8,610 nt of DNA, from contig JAJFIM010000035.1 of NCBI GenBank assembly GCA_021774995.1, positions 1 through 8,610 on the forward strand, given 5' to 3'. Each line of letters begins with the position of its first letter. Position 1 is the stretch's first letter. The notes below the pieces were generated by a model, which was not told where the DNA came from, did no database searches, and was given only the letters and a program-made list of their open reading frames with translations. Below, in pieces: positions 1 through 5,403 of this stretch. Source of the DNA: Alphaproteobacteria bacterium (GTDB lineage: Bacteria; Pseudomonadota; Alphaproteobacteria; SMXP01). Both the position numbers and the translations under genes were made by a program.

Positions 1-111
1 AAGATGACATTTATTCTAAAAATATCATAAAATCCAAATTGAATATTTTACGTAAATGAAACAGGCTAACCTTAAGTTCCTGTTGGACTTCATATCCATT
101 GGCAGGATCAT

Positions 112-417
112 ATGTTTACGATTATTCGTCTGACCCTATTGGGAATCTTCTGCGCGTATCTTGTGTCTTTCAGCTCATTCACGGCTGCTGATCTCCCAAT
201 GCCGGATATCGCTGCGGCGCCCCAATCAGAGTCAATCCTGCCTAATCTGGAAGAGGGTAAAGTCACGGATTTCCTGGCGGAAGTTCAAAATTTTTGTTCG
301 AACTACGTGAAATTATGCGAATTGCGCGATGCAGCCCTCCATATGGCTCATGTCCAGGCTGTCACCGCCACGGGCGCTCTTCACGACTGGCTGGCGGAAG
401 GCCTTGATGAGGGATAG
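112..417 (+). CDS. Small exported DUF5330-like protein
   Basis: A 101-residue protein of unknown function. The ATG at 112 follows a CAGGA ribosome site at 103-107. Residues 1-25 read as a signal peptide: one arginine at position 6, a hydrophobic stretch around 7-23, and a plausible cleavage after FTA near residue 25. The mature part is short and acidic in the middle. It carries a cysteine pair, C62 and C69, in the motif FCSNYVKLCE, followed by a helix rich in alanine and histidine. This FC...C-E pattern fits the DUF5330 family of small periplasmic proteins found in rhizobia and relatives, where the gene is often near sufE and mucR, as it is here. The cysteines could form a disulfide in the periplasm (inference). 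The upstream 111 bases are AT-rich and contain an inverted repeat AACAGG/CCTGTT at 60-65 and 79-84. Family assignment is from memory of the motif. Confidence 0.75.
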   Translation: MFTIIRLTLLGIFCAYLVSFSSFTAADLPMPDIAAAPQSESILPNLEEGKVTDFLAEVQNFCSNYVKLCELRDAALHMAHVQAVTATGALHDWLAEGLDEG

Positions 418-552
418 GGAAGACCCCTGCTCCCCCAAGCGCCTCCACTCATACCCCTTACAGGCTATCCCCCAGCCAGACGCAAAAAAACCCCGCGCCA
501 CCTCTATTTTCCCGCCTCCAGACCCCTTATATCCATTGAGAATCACCTGAGA

Positions 553-575
553 TTGGCTTAAGTACTTAAAGCCAA
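553..575. repeat. Near-perfect palindrome upstream of the GNAT gene
   Basis: TTGGCTTAAGT pairs with ACTTAAGCCAA, apart from one inserted A in the right half, giving 11-bp arms with a single bulge. It lies in the 241-base non-coding gap between the DUF5330-like gene and the acetyltransferase, 84 bases before that start codon. There is no T-run after it, so it is more likely a protein-binding site than a terminator. The TA-step-rich core would suit MucR or a dimeric repressor, but nothing here identifies the binder. Confidence 0.45.
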
Positions 576-658
576 ATCCACACATGATGGCTGCCGCCCT
601 TCTCACGCGCCCAAGCGCTCAAGAGAAGTCGTCCCTCGGGCAAGGAGAAGTTTTTAAC

Positions 659-1168
659 ATGAACCAAAATGAATTGCAGTTGGACACCAAGATCGCCATC
701 CGTCCGGCCACGCAAGACGATGCCGGGCTCATACTGGAAATGATACGCGCCCTGGCCGACTACCAAGAACAGGGACCGGATGTCACCGCCACTGAGGAAT
801 TATTAATCCGGGATGGGTTCGGTCCCACACCCCAATTTGAATGCATCATCGCCGAAGTCAATGGTCAGTCCGTCGGCATGGCCGTTTTTCACGCCACCTA
901 CTCCACGTGGACAGGAAAACGCGGATTGTTCATTGAAGACCTGTTTGTCGATGAAAGCGTGCGCAGCAGAGGCGTTGGCCGGGCGCTTGTGAGGGAAGTG
1001 GCCCGCATTGCTGAAAACCGGGAATGCCATTACATCGTTCTGAATGTGATTCACGCAAATCCGGCCCGGAACTTTTATGACCATTATGGATTTGTCTACT
1101 TAGATGACGTCTTGACATACAGACTGAGCGATAAGCGGTTCCATCAACTCGCCTCATCCACCGAATAA
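659..1168 (+). CDS. GNAT family N-acetyltransferase (SSAT-like)
   Basis: A 169-residue acetyl-CoA-dependent N-acetyltransferase. The start chosen is ATG 659, preceded by AAGGAG at 642-647; this gives an N-terminus that begins just before the usual first GNAT strand (IAIRPAT, residues 12-18). The reading frame stays open upstream to 584 but that extension has no ribosome site and no family likeness. The acetyl-CoA loop is RSRGVG at residues 102-107 (R-x-x-G-x-G), preceded by the strand FIEDLFVDES (91-100). Residues 137-145 (RNFYDHYGF) supply the C-terminal motif, with Y140 the likely general acid. The IEDLFV, RGVG and NFY-GF combination resembles spermidine/spermine acetyltransferases, so a small amine is a reasonable substrate, but specificity cannot be read from sequence. 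It ends 10 bases before sufE and is probably co-transcribed with it. Confidence 0.88.
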   Translation: MNQNELQLDTKIAIRPATQDDAGLILEMIRALADYQEQGPDVTATEELLIRDGFGPTPQFECIIAEVNGQSVGMAVFHATYSTWTGKRGLFIEDLFVDESVRSRGVGRALVREVARIAENRECHYIVLNVIHANPARNFYDHYGFVYLDDVLTYRLSDKRFHQLASSTE

Positions 1169-1178
1169 GTGCCGACAA

Positions 1179-1610
1179 ATGTCCGAAGACGAAAACATAA
1201 CGCGTCTCATCGATGATTTTGAAATCCTCGAAGAGTGGGAAGACCGCTATCGCTACGTCATCGAACTGGGAAAAAAACTCCCTCCGCTTGATGAAGGATT
1301 AAAAACCGACGCCACGAAAGTGGCCGGCTGCGTTTCTCAGGTCTGGTTGATCTGCGACAAATCAGACGGGCCGCCGGTTAAACTTTCCTTCAAGGGGACA
1401 AGCGACGCCCACATCGTTCAGGGCCTTGTCGCCATTCTCTTCATTCTGTTCAATAACAAAACGCCGCAAGAGATTTTGGACATAAATGCGCGTGAAATAT
1501 TCCACCGCCTCGGCCTTGACGAACACTTGAGCCCACAACGCTCCAACGGTCTGGCCGCCATGGTCAAACGCATTCGTCATGACGCGGCGCAAATGGTGGG
1601 GGCTGGCTGA
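1179..1610 (+). CDS. sufE: SufE cysteine desulfuration protein
   Basis: A 143-residue cytoplasmic sulfur-acceptor protein of the Suf iron-sulfur cluster pathway. It takes persulfide sulfur from the cysteine desulfurase SufS and passes it to the assembly scaffold. The acceptor cysteine is C51 in VAGCVSQVW, the same position as in Escherichia coli SufE. The N-terminal DDFEILEEWEDRYRYVIELG (residues 12-31) and the C-terminal SPQRSNGLAAMV motif are family hallmarks, and length is normal. No sufS or other suf genes are in the window. The ATG at 1179 has only a weak ribosome site and lies 10 bases after the acetyltransferase stop, which suggests translational coupling to that gene. The stop is 3 bases from the convergent hisE-like stop. 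Confidence 0.95.
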   Translation: MSEDENITRLIDDFEILEEWEDRYRYVIELGKKLPPLDEGLKTDATKVAGCVSQVWLICDKSDGPPVKLSFKGTSDAHIVQGLVAILFILFNNKTPQEILDINAREIFHRLGLDEHLSPQRSNGLAAMVKRIRHDAAQMVGAG

Positions 1611-1613
1611 AGA

Positions 1614-1958
1614 TCAGGTTTTCTTAGCCCCTTTGTCCGCCTCGCCGGAGCCGGGTTTTTCGGCGATGCCGAACAGTTCGCGGCGGCGGGTGAGTTCCGC
1701 CTCCACTTGAGCGGGGGTAATGTCCAAATGCGCCCACAGGACCAACAGGTTAAAAAACAGATCGGCGCTCTCTTCGATTACCGCAGCCTGGGCTGAGTTA
1801 TTTTTCATCGCTGCAACGGCGACTTCGACACCCTCCTCGCCCACTTTTTTGGCCATCTTTAAAAGTCCGGCGTCCAGAAGCTTCCGGGTCTTTCGCCCCT
1901 TCGAAGCGCCCTTCACCACGGCGTCAATGTCGCGGTAGAGCGTATCCAATTCGCGCAT
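1614..1958 (-). CDS. hisE: Phosphoribosyl-ATP pyrophosphohydrolase (HisE-like, MazG superfamily)
   Basis: A 114-residue all-alpha nucleotide pyrophosphohydrolase. HisE converts phosphoribosyl-ATP to phosphoribosyl-AMP and pyrophosphate, the second step of histidine synthesis. Magnesium-binding residues are visible as KVGEEGVEVA (E41, E42, E45) and IEESADL (E63, D66), the EExxE...ExxD arrangement of the superfamily. The C-terminal tail is lysine-rich and slightly longer than usual. A strong ribosome site, GGGGAGG, lies 5 bases before the ATG. No other his gene is present, and the N-terminus has RKTRKLL where biosynthetic HisE usually has a SYTxxLL-type motif. It could therefore be a second, HisE-like paralogue with another nucleotide substrate. 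The superfamily is firm; the exact substrate is less sure. Confidence 0.82.
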   Translation of the reverse strand: MRELDTLYRDIDAVVKGASKGRKTRKLLDAGLLKMAKKVGEEGVEVAVAAMKNNSAQAAVIEESADLFFNLLVLWAHLDITPAQVEAELTRRRELFGIAEKPGSGEADKGAKKT

Positions 1959-2041
1959 TTAGTCCTCCCCTAGTAAAAGCGTTGTTTCGCACAAACGCCT
2001 AAGGTAACGAACACACCACAGGCGCAACAGGGGGAATAAGA

Positions 2042-2104
2042 ATGGCGAAGACAGGGCTCGGCAAAGTTCTTAAAAAAATCGGCAAAGTCCAGGCCGCCGC
2101 CTGA
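2042..2104 (+). CDS. Possible 20-residue cationic peptide
   Basis: A short open frame reads MAKTGLGKVLKKIGK followed by VQAAA and TGA. It has five lysines, no acidic residue, and spacing of K, L, V and I that would make an amphipathic helix. The ribosome site is good: AGGGGGA at 2029-2035, 7 bases before the ATG. It sits alone between the 5' end of hisE and the 3' end of the DUF6456 gene, on the opposite strand to both. No convincing promoter or terminator is visible. It may be a real small protein (toxin-like, membrane-active or nucleic-acid binding) or a chance frame; I recognise no family. Confidence 0.35.
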   Translation: MAKTGLGKVLKKIGKVQAAA

Positions 2105-2167
2105 CGCCATAGCCTTAAACACAGCCGGGCGCCTTCGGGAGAGATGTTTTTCATTGTTTCCATATGG

Positions 2168-2977
2168 TTACCGGGACAATTTCCTGGTCCCGTTTAAGCC
2201 GTAATGCTCAACCAGGCGCGCCAACCCGATTTGCAGCACGACCTTGCCTGAGCGCTGCGGCCATCCAAGCTCTCTTTCCGCCTGTTCAAGTCCGTTCAAA
2301 TAACAGCATGTTTGAAGCAGAATATCGGACAGGCCCGGACCGGCTTTTTCCAAGGCTATAAACAAGCGCTGTTTTGCCGCAAGGGCCGCTTCCTGCACGC
2401 ACAATTGATCAGACGGGCCTTTCTTGCGCCCGCCCGTTGACGGACCCGCCGACCAATCGCTGGTGACGCGCGGGGTCATCTGCGCCTTGGTGAAATCCTC
2501 TCTCAACTTTTCACCGGCGGCAAATTCAGTTTCGCTAATCAAGGCGCGGCCATCCGCGCCCTTTCTCTTTCTCAACCAGCCCAAAGGCGTTTCAGCCAAA
2601 TTGACAACGTGAAATCTTTTCGCTTTATCATGGGAGCGAATATACCGGCTGCCTTGTATTCCATGTTGGCTTCGATGGGGCATATCGGCGGCGCTCAAAC
2701 GACGGACAAATTGACGCCCGATTTCGCTGAGCACATACACATCCTCAATGGCGTCAAGCTTTGGACAGTCGGTTGATCCGGCTTCACGCACCAATTCACG
2801 GTGCAATAATGCCGTCATGATCGCCCCGGAACAGATGAGTTGCGGGTGGCGCAAATTGCTTTTTGACCCAAAAATCCCAAAGCGCCGATTTTTAATCGGT
2901 TTGGCGAACGCCCCTTGGGTAGACAAACGCGGCAACACGCGCGCGGCTTCGCGATCAATCTCTCTCAGCGCCGTCAT
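2168..2977 (-). CDS. DUF6456 domain protein, likely regulator
   Basis: A 269-residue protein whose second half (about residues 125-260) matches the alphaproteobacterial DUF6456 family. Recognisable blocks are AETPLGWLRKRKGADGR, LISETEFAAGEKLREDFTKA, the aromatic turn VTSDWSAGP, and a helical end with CCYLNGLEQAERELGWP and SGKVVLQIGLARL. The first half is less conserved and includes a winged-helix-like stretch (VYVLSEIGRQFVRR). Function is unknown; the basic, helical makeup and neighbours suggest DNA binding or partnership with a regulator (inference). The start is ATG 2977, with GGGAGGGG just upstream. That ATG overlaps the stop of the DnaA-like gene as ATGA, so the two are translationally coupled. 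The frame is open 47 codons further upstream, but that part is only the shadow of the DnaA-like gene. Confidence 0.8.
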   Translation of the reverse strand: MTALREIDREAARVLPRLSTQGAFAKPIKNRRFGIFGSKSNLRHPQLICSGAIMTALLHRELVREAGSTDCPKLDAIEDVYVLSEIGRQFVRRLSAADMPHRSQHGIQGSRYIRSHDKAKRFHVVNLAETPLGWLRKRKGADGRALISETEFAAGEKLREDFTKAQMTPRVTSDWSAGPSTGGRKKGPSDQLCVQEAALAAKQRLFIALEKAGPGLSDILLQTCCYLNGLEQAERELGWPQRSGKVVLQIGLARLVEHYGLNGTRKLSR

Positions 2978-3417
2978 ATTGACCCCTCCCTTGCCCGCCG
3001 CATATCCGCAATCCTCGTACCGCCCAGAGACGACGCCAGCGAGAGGTCGCGCGCGCATCTCAAATGCATGTAGGGACGTGGTTGCGTCACCAAGGTTTTG
3101 AGCGTGTGTTCCAGACATTCCAACAAACGGTCAAATTGAAGATCGTCACGCAATTCTTCAATATGTTGGCACGCATGGGATGCTGTGCTGCGATCCCGCC
3201 CGAAGGCGCGGCCCACATGAGTCAAATTCATGCCCAGCGTCACATGCACCAAATACATGGCCACTTGCCGGGCCAGGGCAACGGGCGCTTTGCGCCGCGT
3301 TGAGGCCTCCAATTCACTCACTGGCACAGAAAAAGCGATAGCCGTTAAATGCAACGAAAGGCGAATCCCTCTTTTTTTGTCATTTTCCTTTTTTCTCAGA
3401 ACAGCCGGTACCAACAT
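2974..3417 (-). CDS. DnaA domain IV-like helix-turn-helix protein
   Basis: A 147-residue protein whose centre (about residues 44-92) is the DNA-binding domain IV of the replication initiator DnaA, without the AAA+ ATPase. The run ARQVAMYLVHVTLGMNL aligns with the DnaA ARQ-AM-L helix. VGRAFGRDRSTASHAC aligns with the DnaA signature GRDHTTVLHAC: the aspartate (D75) is kept, while the DNA-contacting His and the next Thr are Arg and Ser. It probably binds DnaA-box-like DNA as a regulator (inference). The start is ATG 3417, with AGGAG at 3433-3429 and GGAG closer in. An in-frame GTG at 3420 and a longer GTG at 3444 are alternatives; the latter lies upstream of the ribosome site. It is the first gene of an operon with the DUF6456 gene and is divergent from the XRE gene. 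A perfect DnaA box lies in its own promoter. Confidence 0.82.
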   Translation of the reverse strand: MLVPAVLRKKENDKKRGIRLSLHLTAIAFSVPVSELEASTRRKAPVALARQVAMYLVHVTLGMNLTHVGRAFGRDRSTASHACQHIEELRDDLQFDRLLECLEHTLKTLVTQPRPYMHLRCARDLSLASSLGGTRIADMRRAREGSI

Positions 3418-3466
3418 CACTCCATCATCTCCTCTGAATGTCACTCGTTACTCACGTAATAGGAGA

Positions 3467-3495
3467 ATTATCACCCAATTTTTATCGTATGTGGA
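3467..3495 (-). promoter_or_regulatory. Putative promoter of the DnaA-like/DUF6456 operon
   Basis: On the minus strand, TCCACA (3495-3490) and GATAAT (3472-3467) are separated by 17 bases, a reasonable sigma-70 type promoter (4/6 and 5/6 matches). Transcription would start about 45 bases before the chosen ATG. The -35 hexamer is part of the DnaA box, so a protein bound there should block the polymerase. Confidence 0.4.
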
Positions 3496-3525
3496 TAAGT
3501 TATGAACAAATACAACTTATCCATG
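3490..3525. promoter_or_regulatory. DnaA-box inverted repeat in a divergent promoter region
   Basis: TGTGGATAA at 3490-3498 is a perfect DnaA box (TTATCCACA on the other strand). The arms TGGATAAGTT (3492-3501) and AACTTATCCA (3514-3523) form an exact 10-bp inverted repeat around a 12-bp AT-rich spacer. The right arm gives TTATCCATG at 3517-3525, a 7/9 match to the box. Arm centres are 22 bp apart, about two helical turns, so two protomers would sit on the same face. It lies between the DnaA-like gene and the XRE regulator. DnaA, the DnaA-like protein or the XRE protein could each be the binder. Confidence 0.6.
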
Positions 3526-3535
3526 ATGCTATTTA

Positions 3536-3564
3536 TTGGTTAATTTTAAGATCTCATTTACAAC
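3536..3564 (+). promoter_or_regulatory. Candidate promoter of the XRE gene
   Basis: TTGGTT (3536-3541) and TACAAC (3559-3564), with a 17-base spacer, form a modest sigma-70 type promoter just downstream of the DnaA-box repeat. Each hexamer departs from consensus at about two positions, so this is tentative. The start of transcription would fall close to the ribosome site. Confidence 0.3.
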
Positions 3565-3586
3565 TTAACCTATTGTGGGAGGTTGG

Positions 3587-4150
3587 ATGAGAAATCACAT
3601 ACGTTACTTTCGCAAGCTGAGGGGCTTGACACTCGACGTAATTGGGCGGGAAATAGGCACAACGCCGCAGACGATTTCACGTCTGGAGAAAGGCGCGATG
3701 ACGCTGTCCACCGACTGGCTTGAGCGCTTAGGGGCGGCTTTGAAGGTTAACCCTGCTGATTTATTGGACTCTCCGGATCGCCAACCCATACCCGTTATAG
3801 GAGTCATTCAAGAGCGTGGATTTCTTGGCCCCGCTACATCCAATGGTCTTCTCATAGACGTGCCGTCGGTGGATCCCGTGGCGGTTGAAATTGGCGCGCC
3901 GCTTGGCCCGTTTCATATCGGAGACATGCTCATATGTGAAAAATTCTCAGGCGAAGATCTCGCCAAAGTCAACAATCAAGACGGTCTCGCCGCCACGCGC
4001 GATGGCGTCAACCTCTTGTGCCGCATCATCGCCAGCGAAAAGAATCCTTTACGTTTTTCTCTAGCGCCATTCCAGGCCCAACAAGCAGTGCTTTACGATC
4101 AAGAGTTGCTTTGGGCGGCCGTCCTGATCATGCGGATCACCTATTTATAA
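3587..4150 (+). CDS. XRE-family regulator with degenerate S24-like domain
   Basis: A 187-residue DNA-binding regulator. Residues 1-60 form a helix-turn-helix of the Cro/CI type (IRYFRKLRGLTLDVIGREIG, then TTPQTISRLEKG), the recognition helix being around QTISRLEK. The C-terminal 110 residues resemble the LexA/CI S24 fold: VIGVIQERGF, then HIGDMLICEKF and a late strand LLCRII. The catalytic serine expected about ten residues before the GD turn appears to be alanine (GAPLGPFHIGD), and the lysine expected before the RII strand appears to be cysteine. It is therefore probably not a self-cleaving repressor, and the domain may serve dimerisation or ligand sensing (inference). The start is ATG 3587, with GGGAGG at 3577-3582; a GTG at 3575 is in frame but would lie upstream of that site. 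It is divergent from the DnaA-like gene and convergent with the PAS gene. Confidence 0.8.
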   Translation: MRNHIRYFRKLRGLTLDVIGREIGTTPQTISRLEKGAMTLSTDWLERLGAALKVNPADLLDSPDRQPIPVIGVIQERGFLGPATSNGLLIDVPSVDPVAVEIGAPLGPFHIGDMLICEKFSGEDLAKVNNQDGLAATRDGVNLLCRIIASEKNPLRFSLAPFQAQQAVLYDQELLWAAVLIMRITYL

Positions 4151-4174
4151 TAGAATTGTATTTTGGCGTAAGCA

Positions 4175-4675
4175 TCAAGAAGCGTGAGCCGCAGGCGAAA
4201 GGGCTTGCGTTAACGCCGCCGCTTGAGCGACATGAAGAAAAACGTCATAGCCCATGATCATATTCACCGATTCTCCATCTTGAGAAAGGGGGAGCTTGAG
4301 CCAGAATTGGATCAGATGTTCACCGGCCGCATTATGCAAGGACGAAATACCCTGAGCGGGTTTTTTGCGCGCAACAACGCGGTCCAACGCGGCGCCATTC
4401 ATCCGGGATGAGTCGGCAAGATATTTCCCTGTTAACTCCTCATTGAAGACTTCCCGCAAACCAGTGCCCGCGAGCCTTACGCGGTAACGCTGCTGAGGGA
4501 TTGGCTTAACATCGACCAGAGAGACAAAGCTCAAATGACGCCGGAAACGGCTGGGCGTTATATCGCGCCGGGCGGGCATCGCGCGCTCCCCGCAGCATTC
4601 GCACCAATAGTCGAATAAGGCGCGCTGTTCAGGAATGACCAGTTGCGCACGAAATGCCAAATCAGTATCCAACAC
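4175..4675 (-). CDS. PAS_5 (DUF1337-like) domain protein
   Basis: A 166-residue protein that is essentially one PAS-like domain. Marks of the family are FDYWCECCGERAMPARRDITPSRF (about residues 21-44), the strand LSFVSLVDVKP, then YRVRLAGTGLREVFNEELTGKYL, and an end strand NMIMGYDVFL. In alphaproteobacteria such proteins are small sensors or localisation factors; the ligand is unknown. The start is the GTG at 4675, the only start codon between an in-frame TAG (4693-4691) and the conserved region apart from the adjacent TTG at 4672. GGGGG at 4691-4687 is a distant ribosome site, so translation may be weak. It lies 60 bases downstream of mucR on the same strand with no clear terminator between, so co-transcription is likely. 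Confidence 0.78.
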   Translation of the reverse strand: MLDTDLAFRAQLVIPEQRALFDYWCECCGERAMPARRDITPSRFRRHLSFVSLVDVKPIPQQRYRVRLAGTGLREVFNEELTGKYLADSSRMNGAALDRVVARKKPAQGISSLHNAAGEHLIQFWLKLPLSQDGESVNMIMGYDVFLHVAQAAALTQALSPAAHAS

Positions 4676-4735
4676 GAGCGGAGATTCCCCCTAATCAACT
4701 CACTTCAAAAGAACCATTCTTGGAATTTTATATCT

Positions 4736-5158
4736 TCATTTTAGACGCGAACGTCCCCTCTGGCCTAACCCCATTTGTTTCGCCAAATCAGAACGCGTTT
4801 GCGCATAATGCGGCGCCACCATGGGATAATCACTCGGCAGTCCCCACTTCGCCCGGTATTCGTCCGGACTCATATTGTAGTGTGTGCTGAGATGCCGTTT
4901 CAGAGATTTGAATTTTTGTCCGTCTTCAAGGCAAATAATATATTCATCCGTAACGGATTTTTTCACAGGCACGGCAGGTTTCAAATGCTCTCTCTTCAAA
5001 GGCGCGCGCGCCTGATCAAGCGAGGCCATCGCGGCGTAAACCTGCTGAATGAGGCCCGGAATATCGGTTTGCGGAACCACATTGTTTCCCACATAGGCCG
5101 AGACGATATCTGCAGTTAAACCAATGAGTTCGGCATTGTCGTCCATGGATTTCACCAT
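4736..5158 (-). CDS. mucR: MucR/Ros family zinc-finger transcriptional regulator
   Basis: A 140-residue global regulator of the Ros/MucR family, which binds AT-rich promoters and controls exopolysaccharide, motility, virulence or cell-cycle genes in alphaproteobacteria. The N-terminal oligomerisation region (LIGLTADIVSAYVGNN, about residues 11-26) is typical. The zinc-binding motif is C76-x2-D79-x9-H89-x3-H93 in CLEDGQKFKSLKRHLSTHY, with aspartate in place of the second cysteine, a known variant of this family. The following YRAKWGLPSDYPMVAP block is highly characteristic. The start taken is ATG 5158; an ATG at 5146, with GGTGA in front, is an alternative giving 136 residues. MucR proteins commonly repress their own gene, and an inverted repeat lies in the upstream region. 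Confidence 0.93.
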   Translation of the reverse strand: MVKSMDDNAELIGLTADIVSAYVGNNVVPQTDIPGLIQQVYAAMASLDQARAPLKREHLKPAVPVKKSVTDEYIICLEDGQKFKSLKRHLSTHYNMSPDEYRAKWGLPSDYPMVAPHYAQTRSDLAKQMGLGQRGRSRLK

Positions 5159-5202
5159 TTCGTTTCCGTCTAGACATCTATTACCAAATAAATGTCCGTA
5201 TG

Positions 5203-5221
5203 GTTAAGCTAGTTGCTTAAC
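5203..5221. repeat. Inverted repeat upstream of mucR
   Basis: GTTAAGC (5203-5209) and GCTTAAC (5215-5221) are exact 7-bp inverted arms around TAGTT. The element is 45 bases upstream of the mucR start, in an AT-rich stretch with many TA steps, where autoregulation by MucR would be expected. No convincing -10/-35 pair was found, so its place relative to the promoter is unknown. Confidence 0.4.
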
Positions 5222-5345
5222 TGAATACACGCAAGCGACAAGGTTCTATTTCGCGCTTTACTTAAAACACCTGATATCGAGAGTGTAATACTGTACAAAA
5301 AACGACAAAATGCTCATCAAAGCCACTTGCGGTCCCTTTTCGGTC

Positions 5346-5375
5346 TTGCGCGATTCTCGGAACATCCGCTAGTAT
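5346..5375 (+). promoter_or_regulatory. Candidate promoter of the TetR gene
   Basis: TTGCGC (5346-5351) and TAGTAT (5370-5375) are separated by 18 bases. The predicted start of transcription falls near 5382, at the edge of the operator-like site and about 22 bases before the ATG. No ribosome site precedes that ATG, so the leader is short and initiation probably weak. Confidence 0.4.
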
Positions 5376-5382
5376 ATCAAAA

Positions 5383-5400
5383 AGAGACTGAACGGTCGCA
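5383..5400. promoter_or_regulatory. Putative TetR operator at its own promoter
   Basis: AGAGACT-GAAC-GGTCGCA matches 11 of 14 arm positions, at identical spacing, of the perfect palindrome AGAGACC-ATTT-GGTCTCT downstream of the gene (6010-6027). It is immediately after the candidate -10 element, the usual place for a TetR-type autorepression site. Confidence 0.5.
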
Positions 5401-5403
5401 TCT

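Noticed and set aside
60..84. Inverted repeat AACAGG-N13-CCTGTT upstream of the DUF5330-like gene as an operator.
   Set aside because: Arms of 6 bp with a 13-base spacer are too weak alone, and no promoter could be placed beside it. Mentioned in the gene entry only.
411..434. A hairpin (GGGA-AGGG with CCCT-TCCC) overlapping the stop of the DUF5330-like gene as a terminator.
   Set aside because: It has bulges, no T-run follows, and the stretch is simply C-rich, so pairing with the preceding G's is expected by chance.
584..658. Longer start for the acetyltransferase, adding 25 residues.
   Set aside because: No ribosome site is present there, the added residues are not GNAT-like, and a good AAGGAG precedes the ATG at 659.
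1978..1997. GCGTT...AACGC stem-loop in the leader of hisE as a riboswitch or attenuator.
   Set aside because: The stem is short with a bulge, and there is no leader peptide rich in histidine or competing structure.
2978..3118. Longer start for the DUF6456 protein, adding 47 residues.
   Set aside because: The extension lies wholly within the DnaA-like gene in another frame, while the ATG at 2977 has a strong ribosome site and the classic ATGA overlap.
4685..4735. An AAGAA-TGG-TTCTT hairpin between mucR and the PAS_5 gene as a terminator.
   Set aside because: The stem is 5 bp, nearly all A/T, with only a very short T-run, too weak to end transcription.
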